A DNA stretch of 64,000 nt from Acidimicrobiaceae bacterium (GTDB taxonomy: Bacteria; Actinomycetota; Acidimicrobiia; Acidimicrobiales; Aldehydirespiratoraceae). Positions within the stretch are counted from its first letter, which is position 1. Every line of letters starts with the position of its first letter. The stretch is from NCBI GenBank assembly GCA_009843735.1, contig VYCW01000041.1, forward strand, positions 456 through 64,455, in the 5' to 3' direction. Of the stretch, positions 25,681 through 34,412 are shown in pieces. Made by a program: the position numbers and the translations under genes. The notes beneath the pieces were generated by a model. The model saw nothing but the letters and a program-made list of their open reading frames with translations, ran no database searches and was not told the origin of the DNA.

Positions 25681-25740
25681 GGCTTCACGACCCGGAACTT
25701 GGGGAGGGTCACGGCTTCACGACCCGGAACTTGGGGAGGG
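25677..25740. repeat. Perfect 32-bp tandem duplication at a gene 3' end
   Basis: Two identical 32-bp units (25677-25708 and 25709-25740). The second holds the last codons and TGA of the DUF35 gene on the minus strand; the first repeats them and supplies the GTG of the acyl-CoA ligase. Before duplication the two genes would have had a GTGA overlap, which both copies preserve. Being perfect, the duplication is recent or maintained. Confidence 0.92.
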
Positions 25741-26122
25741 TCACGCCCTCGGAGCGGTCCTCGAAGGTGGCCTCGACCCGGTCGCCGATCGCCAGCCGCG
25801 CCAGGTCGGGCTCGACGAGGTTGACCAGGAGCCGGGGGCCCTCGTCCAGCTCTATCACCGCCACGACGTAGGGCACGTCATCGGCCCAGGTGTCGTCGTA
25901 GAAGGCCACGTGGACCTCGGTGAACGTCCACACCGCTCCCCCGCCGCCCACCGCCCGCCAGGAAAGCTCGCGGCTCCAACAGCCGGGACAGAGCTCACGG
26001 GGAGGGAAGAACACCAGACCGCAGGCATCGCATCGGGGCAGCACGAGTTCGTGCCGGGCGGCCGCCTCCCAGTACGGCGCGGCGGCTGTGTCGGTGAGAT
26101 CGGGGCGGGGCTTGCCGGTCAC
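25709..26122 (-). CDS. Zn-ribbon OB-fold (DUF35) protein, partner of the thiolase-like protein
   Basis: 137 residues. A rubredoxin-like zinc ribbon uses C31, C34, C45 and C48 (CDACGLVFFPPRELCPGCW); an OB-fold follows (TFTEVHVAFYDD...PYVVAVIELDEGPRLLVNLV). DUF35 proteins form complexes with thiolase-fold enzymes; in steroid catabolism ChsH2's DUF35 domain with Ltp2 makes an aldolase. GTG 26122 overlaps the thiolase stop (GTGA), so the two are co-translated. The upstream extension of the open frame overlaps the thiolase and is rejected. Confidence 0.9.
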   Translation of the reverse strand: MTGKPRPDLTDTAAAPYWEAAARHELVLPRCDACGLVFFPPRELCPGCWSRELSWRAVGGGGAVWTFTEVHVAFYDDTWADDVPYVVAVIELDEGPRLLVNLVEPDLARLAIGDRVEATFEDRSEGVTLPKFRVVKP

Positions 26123-27279
26123 TGGCCTCGTCCCAGCACCATCGTCGAGAAGGTGGAGAACACCCCGCCGTTGCCGTGGGCCACCACCACCTCGGCGCCG
26201 TCCACCTGGCGGCGACCGGCCGAGCCCTGAAGCTGGCGTACCGCGTCGAGCAGGTGGAACACGCCGCCCGCATGGCCGTGCGAGAGCATCCCGCCGTGGA
26301 GGTTGACCGGGCAGGCCGAGCCCAGCGCCAGCGCACCCGACTCGGCGTAGGGCCCGCCCTCGCCCTCGCCGCAAAGGCCCAGGGCCTCCACCCCGGCCAC
26401 CACGCTGAAGGTGCAGGCGTCATGTATGTAGACAGCGTCGGCATCCGCCACGGTCAGGCCGGCCCGCTCGAAGGCCCGCCTCGCCGCCGACGGCCCGCCC
26501 AACTCGTGCAGGTCGGGGGCCTGTGAGGGAATGTGGTGGGTGGCCGCCGAGCCGTAGCCGAGGATCCGGGCGTAGGGCGTGCCCAGGCTGCGGGCCCGGT
26601 CGATGGAGGTCACCACGAAGGCGCCGCCCGCGTCGGAGATCAGCGAGCAATCGAGCCGCCGCAGCGGCGACGAGATCATGGGCGACGCCTGGTGGTCGTC
26701 CAGGGTGATCGGCTCGCGCTTGTGGGCGTTGTCGTTGAGGGAGGCGTGATGGCGGGAGGTCACCGCCACCGCGCCGAACTGCTCGCTGGTGGTGCCGTAG
26801 AGGTGCATGTGACGCTGGGCGAACAGGGCGTATCCGCTGATCATGGCGATCTGGCCGTAAGGCGCCTCGAAGTCCTCGCCGCCGGTGAGCGTGCCCGGCG
26901 CCCGGCCCCGGCCCGAGCGGCGGATCGAGATGCCGTTCTCGCCGTAGGTGCACAGCGCCGCAGTGCACATGTCGGCATCGATGGCCGCAGCCACGTTGAG
27001 CAGCGCGGCGTGGTGGGTGCCGGGACCGCCGACGTCGGCGACCACGGCCAGCTCGGGCCGCAGACCCAGGTGCTCGGCCACCCGGGCCGCGTGCAGCATC
27101 ATCGCCTGGGAGTAGCCCGAGAACGAGAACACGCCGTCGATGTCGTGCTTGGTCAGGCCGGCGTCGGCCACCGCGGCCACGCCTGCTTCGGCCTGGAGGC
27201 TGATGGCGCTGCGGCCGGGCAACTTGCCGATAGCCGTCTCCGCCACCCCGACGATGGCGATGCCGTCGAGCACGCTCAC
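26119..27279 (-). CDS. Thiolase-fold protein of the Ltp/SCP-x-like group lacking the nucleophilic Cys
   Basis: 386 residues. Thiolase-superfamily features: DGIAIVGVAETAIGKLPG at the start, NLHGGMLSHGHAGGVFHLLDAVRQL (His loop) and closing VVVAHGNGGVFSTFSTMVLGRG. At the place of the first catalytic Cys the sequence is VADVGGPGTHHAALL, and the C-terminal CxG is replaced by HGNGG, so classical beta-ketothiolase chemistry is unlikely. This is the pattern of Ltp2-type retro-aldolases, which need a DUF35 partner; that partner is encoded directly downstream. GTG 27279 overlaps the stop of the HyuA-type gene; the longer frame upstream has no conserved residues. Confidence 0.88.
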   Translation of the reverse strand: MSVLDGIAIVGVAETAIGKLPGRSAISLQAEAGVAAVADAGLTKHDIDGVFSFSGYSQAMMLHAARVAEHLGLRPELAVVADVGGPGTHHAALLNVAAAIDADMCTAALCTYGENGISIRRSGRGRAPGTLTGGEDFEAPYGQIAMISGYALFAQRHMHLYGTTSEQFGAVAVTSRHHASLNDNAHKREPITLDDHQASPMISSPLRRLDCSLISDAGGAFVVTSIDRARSLGTPYARILGYGSAATHHIPSQAPDLHELGGPSAARRAFERAGLTVADADAVYIHDACTFSVVAGVEALGLCGEGEGGPYAESGALALGSACPVNLHGGMLSHGHAGGVFHLLDAVRQLQGSAGRRQVDGAEVVVAHGNGGVFSTFSTMVLGRGQ

Positions 27280-29300
27280 GCCGAGCGCTCCCACAGCAGG
27301 CTGTCGGCGTCGGTCCGGCGGCATGACCAGCGGGGCGGGATTGCGTGGACATTCCCCGCGCATTCGATGAGCGCGGGACCTTGCACCACCTCCTCTGCGG
27401 TCAGGTCGTCCAGATCGACCAGCCGCGTTGACAGGAAATCCTCGGGCCAGCCCACGTTGCGCTCGCGGGCCCGCTCATCCCCCTGTCGAGGTACGCCGGC
27501 AGGTCGATCGCCGCCGCGCCGCAGGCCTGCGTGATCGGCGGATGACCAAGCTCCGTTCCCGGTATGGCGGCCGGCTGCGATCCGGTCCAAGACCTCGGCG
27601 GGTACCTCCGGCGGCAGGGAGAGCGTCTCAACGGCCACCGCGACGACTGGTCGTGCCGCCCCGTCGGCATGGTCGGCTGCCGCGAGTACCTGCGACGCGG
27701 CCTCGGCGAGGTCCCCGTCAACGGTCACTTCGACCGTCTGCGCGGCGCCGCTGTCATCGACCAGTTCGACATCGACGGGGGCCGCCGCGACCGGCAGCCG
27801 CTCGGCCTGGAGGTCCAGCCGGGCTCGGGCCAGCAGACGGGCCAGGACCGTGGTCGCCTCCTCGCCGGGCTCCATGCTGGCCTCGTAGCGTTGCCTGGCG
27901 AGGCTGTCGACCAGGCCGCGGGCGCTGTAGACGCTGCTATGGGCGAACGACCGGACCCGGCCGATTCCCGCCGATTCGGCCACCCCGCCGGCGTGGAGCG
28001 GGCCTGCACCGCCGAAGGCGTACAGCGTGGCGTCGGCCGCGTCGACGCCAGCGTCGGCGAGGACCGACTTCAGCGCGGCCGCCGCCTTGGCGTGGGCCGC
28101 GGCCCGGACCATGAGCGCGGCGTCCACCGGCTCACCACCGGCCAAGGGCGCGATGGCGTCGCACGCCGGCTCGACATCGAGCACGATGTCGCCGGGCAGC
28201 ACCTGACCCTCGTCCAGGAAGCACAGCGTCACGTCGGCGTCGGTGAGAGTCGGCCGGACGCCGCCCCGGCCGAACGCCGCCGGCCCCGGCACCGCTCCTG
28301 CGCTGTCGGGCCCCACCGTCACCACCCCCGAGGAGTCGACGGAGGCGATCGACGATCCGCCCAGGCCGACGGACACGATGCCGGCCACCGGCAGCGCGAC
28401 CCGCACACCCCGGATCTCGGGCGTTGGATCGACTTCGAAGGCTCCGTCGACCACCAGGCCGATGTCGAGGGTGGTGCCGCCCATGTCGAAGGCCACCGCG
28501 GCCGCGTCGCCGTAGCGACCGGCCTGGGCCGCGGCGAGTCCCAGCCCCGCCGCGGGTCCGGAGCTGTAGGTGCTGACCGCGGCGGTCCGGGCTGTGCGGC
28601 TGCACGTGCCGTCGGAGCGGGCGGCCAGCAGCGGCACGGTCAGCCCGTAGTGCTGGAGGATCCCCTCGGTGCGGTACAGGAGCTTGGCCATGGGCCGGCT
28701 CAGATAGGCGTTGAGCACCGCTGTGCTGGTGCGGACCGCGTCGTCGGAGGTGCCGGCCGTCTCCCATCCCATCGTCAGGGGCATCGAGCGCAGGTAGTGG
28801 GCCGGGTAGCGGTCTCGCACCAGTTCCCGCAGACGGGTCTCGTCCTCGCGGCGCTCAGCGCGCAGGCTGACCACCGTCTGGCGCACACCACGTTGAACGA
28901 GATCGCGGCACATCCTGAGCACCTCTTCGACCGCGGAGGCAGGGCTCACGCCCACTACGTGGTCGGGATCGACGAACACGCCGAGCGCGGGGGCGGGGTC
29001 CGACGGTCCGTACAGCGACTTCTCCGCCCCGGCCTCGACGAGCAGCCCCACGGTGTCGCCGGTGCCGGTGACGACGGCGTTGGTGCCGATGGTGGTGGCC
29101 AGCCGGAACAGGCCGACGTCGGCCAGGAAGTCCTCCAGAGAGGTGTCGAACGTGGCTGCGCCCCCGGCCAGGCACGCCATCACCGAGCGGGTCAAGTCGA
29201 AGTGCGTGGTGGGGACCTTGACCGACGCGGCCAGCTCCCCGTTGGAGAACACCCCGTCGGTGAAGGTGCCGCCCATGTCGATGCCGACCGAGTAGGTCAC
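27276..29300 (-). CDS. Hydantoinase A/oxoprolinase-type ATPase subunit (acetone/acetophenone carboxylase-like)
   Basis: 674 residues (about 70 kDa). The ASKHA-type ATP-binding motifs are clear: GIDMGGTFTDGVF at the N-terminus, TTIGTNAVV, FDMGGTTLDIGLV, and YAFGGAGPLHA. This family hydrolyses or transfers phosphate from ATP in hydantoinases, 5-oxoprolinase and the acetone/acetophenone carboxylases. GTGA overlaps link it to genes on both sides. Near the C-terminus (about 27430-27545) the reading frame becomes Arg/Gly-rich (GLRRGGDRPAGVPRQGDERA), while an adjacent frame reads GAAAIDLPAYLDRG, more like the family; two compensating frameshifts are possible there. It is shorter than the second HyuA-type subunit at 32235. 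Confidence 0.88.
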   Translation of the reverse strand: MTYSVGIDMGGTFTDGVFSNGELAASVKVPTTHFDLTRSVMACLAGGAATFDTSLEDFLADVGLFRLATTIGTNAVVTGTGDTVGLLVEAGAEKSLYGPSDPAPALGVFVDPDHVVGVSPASAVEEVLRMCRDLVQRGVRQTVVSLRAERREDETRLRELVRDRYPAHYLRSMPLTMGWETAGTSDDAVRTSTAVLNAYLSRPMAKLLYRTEGILQHYGLTVPLLAARSDGTCSRTARTAAVSTYSSGPAAGLGLAAAQAGRYGDAAAVAFDMGGTTLDIGLVVDGAFEVDPTPEIRGVRVALPVAGIVSVGLGGSSIASVDSSGVVTVGPDSAGAVPGPAAFGRGGVRPTLTDADVTLCFLDEGQVLPGDIVLDVEPACDAIAPLAGGEPVDAALMVRAAAHAKAAAALKSVLADAGVDAADATLYAFGGAGPLHAGGVAESAGIGRVRSFAHSSVYSARGLVDSLARQRYEASMEPGEEATTVLARLLARARLDLQAERLPVAAAPVDVELVDDSGAAQTVEVTVDGDLAEAASQVLAAADHADGAARPVVAVAVETLSLPPEVPAEVLDRIAAGRHTGNGAWSSADHAGLRRGGDRPAGVPRQGDERARERNVGWPEDFLSTRLVDLDDLTAEEVVQGPALIECAGNVHAIPPRWSCRRTDADSLLWERSA

Positions 29301-30055
29301 GGCCGGGCCACCACCTGTGCCAGCGCACGGGCTGCCTGTCGCACCAGGCCGGGCGAGACGCTCCCGGCGAGCGGGGCGGTGACGACTTCCTCAGGCTCAC
29401 CGGCGGCGCGGATGCGGTCCAGCCCGCGCTCCAGTGCCGCGGCCGAGTCGAAGGCCTCGGCCGTGAGGTAGCCCAGCCCCGGCGAGCAGCCCATCTCAGA
29501 GACCCAGCGGTCGTAGCCCAACGACTCCACATCGTCGAGACCACTCGCGACGAGCACCAGGTCGATGCGCAGATGTGCGGCCGCGTTGAGGAGGGGGCGA
29601 TGAGCCTCGGCCGCGGCTTGGTCGCCGGCCCACGAAGCCGCCGCTTCCTCCACCACAGCGGCTCGCCGCACCCCGCAGACGCCCAGCGACCGGATCCTGT
29701 CCACCGCGGCGTCCGAGGCGTCATCGAGAAGATCTTGAACGTCCCGGTCCGCCGAACTACATGCAAGATTCCCACCTCTGCGGTGGTTTTTTGACAGAAG
29801 TTCGTCGGACAGCGGTCCCGGCACCACTCCGAGCACAGGAAGGGCTCCGGGGGTTGCCACCAGTCCGGCCGCCACCGAGTCGGGATCCCGGGCCTCGTCA
29901 GGTCGCGGCGGGCCGCAGAACGCCAGTCCCAGCGCCCTCGACCCCTCGTCGATGCAGCGGACCTGGCCGTCGATGCCGTCGGGCCAGGCGCGGCCCAGCG
30001 CGGCGGCGCACAATGCGCCGGGCACCAGCGCCGTCAACAGGGTCATCGGTGCCAT
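29297..30055 (-). CDS. Uncharacterised subunit of the carboxylase-like operon
   Basis: 252 residues (about 26 kDa), not recognised as a named family. It has no signal peptide or membrane segment; the first part (LVPGALCAAALGR...IDEGSRALGLAFCGPP) and middle (DLVLVASGLDDVESLGYDRWV) look like an alpha/beta fold, and the end (SVSPGLVRQAARALAQVV) is helical. It overlaps the HyuB-type gene by 13 bases and the HyuA-type gene by four, so it is made in step with them. Acetophenone carboxylase also has a fifth small subunit (about 34 kDa) beside its four core subunits, so an accessory subunit is the best guess, by position only. Confidence 0.6.
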   Translation of the reverse strand: MAPMTLLTALVPGALCAAALGRAWPDGIDGQVRCIDEGSRALGLAFCGPPRPDEARDPDSVAAGLVATPGALPVLGVVPGPLSDELLSKNHRRGGNLACSSADRDVQDLLDDASDAAVDRIRSLGVCGVRRAAVVEEAAASWAGDQAAAEAHRPLLNAAAHLRIDLVLVASGLDDVESLGYDRWVSEMGCSPGLGYLTAEAFDSAAALERGLDRIRAAGEPEEVVTAPLAGSVSPGLVRQAARALAQVVARP

Positions 30056-32238
30056 GCCCCGCCGTCCGGAGGCGGCTCGGTCGGGTACTCGCGGTCGTCG
30101 ACCACCTGCACCGGCGCCGGGAACTCCCCGTAGTGGCGCAACGCCTCGGGCGGGGGCCGGCGCTGGGACCAGTCGGCCACGAAGTCGTCGTAGGGCCGTC
30201 CCTGCCGTCTGCGTTCGGCCCGGATCTCGGCCCGGCGGGCCTCGGTGGCCTCGTCGTCGACCCGGTCCCCGCTCGTAGCCAGCACCACGCCGTAGAGCCG
30301 GGCAGCCAGCTCCGGTGAGGTGATCCCGTCGGCGATGTCACCGAGCACCGCTTCCGGGTCGCGCTCCAGCACGTCGCCGTAGCCGCCGCCGCAGCCCCGG
30401 GCCAGCACCACCACGTCGCCGTCGCTCACCGTCTCACCCTCGGAGTTGGTGTGCCCGAAGGCGTAGTCGCCCGAGATGCGGCGCCCGTCGGCCAGCTCCC
30501 GCACGCTCATGGGCAGGTCATCGGCCCCGGCCACCATCAGCTCCTTGGCGTCGGAGCCCCGGATGATGATGCGGGGCTGGGCGGCGCCCGAGTAGCCCCC
30601 GAACAGCCCGTAGTTCTTGGTGAACCGGCTGCCGGTGCCCACAGAGTTGGTGCCCAGCTGCGGCGTGCCGTGGATCACGAAGCAGTCGGTGAGGCCCACC
30701 CCGCCCCGGTACCGGCCCAGCCCGCACACGTCCTGGTCGAAGCGGTTACGGAACAGGTACACCCACGGGAACTTGCGCTCCTGCTCCTCGGGTCCGGGGC
30801 AGTCCACCACCATGGCCCAGAAGAACCCGGCGCTGTGCTCGCCGTCGAGGTCGAAGCGGGCGCCCTGGCCGGTGGCGTTGCCGTTGGCCGGCCCGCCGGC
30901 GATCGGGTTGCCGTACTGGCCGGTGCCCCCGAACTGGATCAGCAGCAGGTTCTCGGCGAAGGGGGCGGCCACCCCGGTGCGGTGGGGGCTGTCGTGCAGC
31001 ATGCGCATGGCGGCCAGCAGCAGGCCCTGCACCACCACCCGGCCGGTGTGGCTGCCCGAGCCGGTGCCCGCGTCGCGGCTGGGGGCGTTGACGATGCTGG
31101 GCGGAGCGGTGAGCTTGATCGGATCGAACAGGCCGATCGACCAGCGCAGCCCCCGGAACACGGTCGGGAACAGCGCGGCGGCCGAGGCGGCCCGGGCCAG
31201 GTGCCAGCGCAAGTGGAACGGCCCGATGCCGGGCTCGGGCGAGGCCCCGGCCATGTCGACGATCAGCTCGTCGCCCTGCTTGTGGAGTTCGACCGGCAAC
31301 CGGATGAGGCCGTCCTCGATGCCGATGGTGTCGAGGAACACGACCGATCGGTACACACCGTCGTTGAAGCCGGCGATGCGACGGCGGGCCAGCTCGGCCG
31401 AGGTCTTGATCGACCGCCGGAGCCCGGCCGCCACAAACGGGGCTCCCCTGCGCTCCACCTCCCGCAGTAGCTGCTGGCGCAGCCGCACGCACACCGCCAG
31501 GCGGGCCTTCATGTCGAGGGAGTTCTGCCGGGGTGTGCGCACCGAGTTCAGCAGGAACTCGAGGTGGTCGGTGTGGAACCGGAAGTCGGTGCCCACCCGC
31601 AGCGGGGTGATGTGCAGGCCCTCCTCGTAGCGGGTGCCGATCTCGGGCGACCAGCCGCCGGGAGAGCGCGACCCTGTCTCGCCCTGATGACCGCCGCAGG
31701 CCACCCAGGCCAGAAGCTCGCCGCCGGCGAACACCGGCATCATCAGGAAGTGGTCGTAGGTGTGCACCCCGCCGGCGTCGGGGTCGTTGAAGAAGAAGAT
31801 GTCGCCGTCGGCCAGCCCGACGGTGGGGTCGTCGACGTAGTGCTTGAGCACGTACTTGACCGGCCCGTAGTGCAGCAGGGCGTGCAGGATCACCCCGGTG
31901 GACATGCCGGCCAGGTCGCCCCTGGCGGTGAAGATGCCCACGCCGAGGTCACCGGCCTGGAGCATCTCGGCCATGCTCAGGTACTTGCAGACGTCACGGC
32001 CGTCGTCGATGATCGAGTCGAGCTTGTGCAGGAAGATCTCGAGGTCTACAGGGTCGAGGCTGCCCTCTCCGGCCAGCTCCCGCTCGGTGGGCTCCTCCAG
32101 CACCTCGCGGTGGAGGACCTCGGGGTCGAGGCCCGGGCCGGGCTTCATGAGCGGGCGACCGAAGCGGGCGATGCGCTCGTCGAGGTCCATGCCGGCCACG
32201 TCCAGCAGCCGGGCACCGGTCGTCGGGGTGGTGGTCAC
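30043..32238 (-). CDS. Hydantoinase B-type subunit (acetone carboxylase alpha-like)
   Basis: 731 residues (about 80 kDa), HyuB family. Diagnostic segments: DPVDLEIFLHKLDSIIDDG, FFFNDPDAGGVHTYDHFLMMPVF, ACGGHQGETGSRSPGGWSPE (metal-site region), and near the end RGCGGGYGDVLERDPEAVLGD. HyuB subunits carry the catalytic metal site in hydantoinases and in acetone/acetophenone carboxylases, where the substrate enol phosphate is carboxylated. GTG 32238 overlaps the stop of the upstream HyuA-type gene. Long unbroken frame; no frameshift evident. Substrate may be a ketone, hydantoin or lactam. Confidence 0.9.
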   Translation of the reverse strand: MTTTPTTGARLLDVAGMDLDERIARFGRPLMKPGPGLDPEVLHREVLEEPTERELAGEGSLDPVDLEIFLHKLDSIIDDGRDVCKYLSMAEMLQAGDLGVGIFTARGDLAGMSTGVILHALLHYGPVKYVLKHYVDDPTVGLADGDIFFFNDPDAGGVHTYDHFLMMPVFAGGELLAWVACGGHQGETGSRSPGGWSPEIGTRYEEGLHITPLRVGTDFRFHTDHLEFLLNSVRTPRQNSLDMKARLAVCVRLRQQLLREVERRGAPFVAAGLRRSIKTSAELARRRIAGFNDGVYRSVVFLDTIGIEDGLIRLPVELHKQGDELIVDMAGASPEPGIGPFHLRWHLARAASAAALFPTVFRGLRWSIGLFDPIKLTAPPSIVNAPSRDAGTGSGSHTGRVVVQGLLLAAMRMLHDSPHRTGVAAPFAENLLLIQFGGTGQYGNPIAGGPANGNATGQGARFDLDGEHSAGFFWAMVVDCPGPEEQERKFPWVYLFRNRFDQDVCGLGRYRGGVGLTDCFVIHGTPQLGTNSVGTGSRFTKNYGLFGGYSGAAQPRIIIRGSDAKELMVAGADDLPMSVRELADGRRISGDYAFGHTNSEGETVSDGDVVVLARGCGGGYGDVLERDPEAVLGDIADGITSPELAARLYGVVLATSGDRVDDEATEARRAEIRAERRRQGRPYDDFVADWSQRRPPPEALRHYGEFPAPVQVVDDREYPTEPPPDGGAWHR

Positions 32239-34412
32239 GGACCGGCCTCCGCGGCAGTGAGCCAGCCGGTGCGCTGCTCGTCAAGGGCGTAGCGCCAGCC
32301 TGGGGGCACCGCCACCACGGTGTCGACGTCCTCCACAAGCGCGGGGCCATCGGCCGCGAACCCGTCGGGCAGGCTGGACCGGTCGTGGACAGGAGTGTCG
32401 ATGGCGCCGACTCCAGGCCAGCAGACCTCACGGGCAGTGTGGCCGGGTGAGTCTCCGTTGCTCGAGGCTGCGCCCACGGGCCGGGGCCGAGCCTCCAGCC
32501 AGTAGCCGGAAGTGCCGGCCACCAGCCGGAACAGCTGGACCAGGATCCCTCCGTACGGGTGGATGGACCCTGCACCGTAGGCGGCCGCGAACACCTCGTT
32601 GAAGGCGTCGCAAACGGCCACCACGTCTTCGGGGCTCTCCAACATCAGCCGGGGCGACTCGAGCCGGACGGTGTGGTGCTGGCCCCCGTAGTTCATGTCC
32701 AGCTCGAGCCGCAACGTCACCGAGTCCATGCCGAAGCCCTCCTCGGCCATGTCCCGCTCGGCCAACGCGATCAAGCCTCGAACGACCTCGTTGAAGGCGT
32801 CGGCCTCGTCGGTGTGGTCATCGCCGTCGAAGAGTTGGACCATCCGGGTGCGCTCGTAGGTCTGCATCACGGGCATGGTGGCCACGCCGTAGGCGTTGAA
32901 CTCGCTGCCGTGGGGGAAGGTGGCCACGGTGTGCACGTCGGCGTACCCGGCCACCGCGGCGGCGTGCACCGGTCCGGCCCCGCCGAAGGCGAACATCGTG
33001 AAGTCGCGGGGATCGTGGCCCTCGAGGGCGGTCTGGCGGTAGATCTCCTGACCCATCACCCCGTCGATCAGGCGTCGCACCCGCACGGCCGCCTCGACCA
33101 TGTCGATGCCGAGCGGATCGGCAATGCGACGCGCCAGGGCTCGCTCGGCGCGGCGGCGGCTGAGCGGCATGGCCCCGCCCAGGAACCGGCCGGGGTCGAT
33201 GAAGCCCAGCACCACGTCGGCGTCGGTGACGGTGGGCTCAGTCCCGCCCTGTGAGTAGCAGGCCGGCCCGGGCATGGAGCCGGCGCTGCGGGGCCCCACC
33301 CTCAGCTCGCCCGTGTCGGTGAGGTGGGCGATCGAGCCGCCCCCCGCGCCGATGGAGTAGTTGGCGATAACCGGCAGGTGCACCCGCCAGCGGTCGATCA
33401 CCGGGTCGAACTCGTAGTTGCGGTCCTGGCCGTCGATCACCAGGCCCACATCGAAGCTGGTGCCGCCCATGTCGGCGGTGATCACCCGGTCGAGGCCGTA
33501 GTCGCGGGCCATGACCGCCGCGCCCGCCAGGCCGGCCACCGGCCCGCTGCCCAGCAGGTGCAGGGCGGTGGTGCGGCTGGGCGAGGCCACCCCGCCGATG
33601 TTGCGGGCCACCAGCAGCGGCTTGCGGCATCCCAGGGCCCGCAGCCGGTCACCCAGGTCGATGACGTGCTCCTCGGTGTCGGGGGCCAGGAAGGCGCTGA
33701 GGATGGTGGTGATGCTGCGGCGGTACTCGTCGAGGCGGGGGGCCACCTCCGACGACAGCAGCACCGGGCAGCGGCCCAGCACCGAGTCGGGGTACTCCCG
33801 GCGCACGATCTCGGCCACCTGCTGCTCATGGGTGGGGTTCATGAACGACCAGGCCAGGCACACCGCAATGGCTCGCACGCCCTGGCGCACCAGGTGGTCG
33901 ACCGCGGCCAGCACGTCGTCGGTCCGCAGCGGCATGAGCACTTCGCCGAAGCAGTCGATGCGCTCCCTTACCCCGACCCGCAGCGCCCGGGGCACCAGGT
34001 CGTCGGGCCGCTGGGCCCGGGTGCGGTCGATCTGCACCTCCAGGGGCATGCCGTCGGCCCACGAGCGGGAGCGGGCCACGTGGACGGTGTCCTCCTGGCC
34101 GGCCGTGGTAATGAGCCCCACCTTGGGGCCGGTGCGCTCGATCAGGGCGTTGGTGCCCACGGTGGTGGAGTACTTGACCGCGTCGGCCGCGGCGAACGCG
34201 TCGATCGGGTTGCAGCCGAGCCGCCGGGCGGCCTCGCCGATGGCCTCGATCATCCCATCGGACAGGTCGGCGTGGGTGGTCAGCGACTTGCCGGTGGCCT
34301 GGCGCCCATTCAGCACCACGAAGGCGTCGGTGAACGTCCCCCCGATGTCCACATCGAGCAGGCTCGGCCCGGAGCCGGCCCGGCCCGCGTCCGGTGATTC
34401 AGCCGACGGCAT
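32235..34412 (-). CDS. Hydantoinase A-type ATPase subunit (acetone carboxylase beta-like)
   Basis: 725 residues (about 78 kDa). ATP-site motifs: LLDVDIGGTFTDAFVV near the N-terminus, STTVGTNALIERTG, TADMGGTSFDVGLVIDG and MFAFGGAGPVHAAAVAGYADV. A second, longer HyuA-type protein besides the one at 27276; the presence of two non-identical HyuA subunits with one HyuB subunit and a small zinc protein is the composition of acetophenone carboxylase rather than of two-subunit hydantoinases. It overlaps the small zinc-protein gene by 14 bases and the HyuB-type gene by four. Confidence 0.9.
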   Translation of the reverse strand: MPSAESPDAGRAGSGPSLLDVDIGGTFTDAFVVLNGRQATGKSLTTHADLSDGMIEAIGEAARRLGCNPIDAFAAADAVKYSTTVGTNALIERTGPKVGLITTAGQEDTVHVARSRSWADGMPLEVQIDRTRAQRPDDLVPRALRVGVRERIDCFGEVLMPLRTDDVLAAVDHLVRQGVRAIAVCLAWSFMNPTHEQQVAEIVRREYPDSVLGRCPVLLSSEVAPRLDEYRRSITTILSAFLAPDTEEHVIDLGDRLRALGCRKPLLVARNIGGVASPSRTTALHLLGSGPVAGLAGAAVMARDYGLDRVITADMGGTSFDVGLVIDGQDRNYEFDPVIDRWRVHLPVIANYSIGAGGGSIAHLTDTGELRVGPRSAGSMPGPACYSQGGTEPTVTDADVVLGFIDPGRFLGGAMPLSRRRAERALARRIADPLGIDMVEAAVRVRRLIDGVMGQEIYRQTALEGHDPRDFTMFAFGGAGPVHAAAVAGYADVHTVATFPHGSEFNAYGVATMPVMQTYERTRMVQLFDGDDHTDEADAFNEVVRGLIALAERDMAEEGFGMDSVTLRLELDMNYGGQHHTVRLESPRLMLESPEDVVAVCDAFNEVFAAAYGAGSIHPYGGILVQLFRLVAGTSGYWLEARPRPVGAASSNGDSPGHTAREVCWPGVGAIDTPVHDRSSLPDGFAADGPALVEDVDTVVAVPPGWRYALDEQRTGWLTAAEAGP

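Noticed and set aside
25709-26374. Longer DUF35 protein starting near 26374
   Set aside because: The extension reads through the thiolase C-terminus in another frame; GTG 26122 overlaps the thiolase stop and begins the conserved fold.
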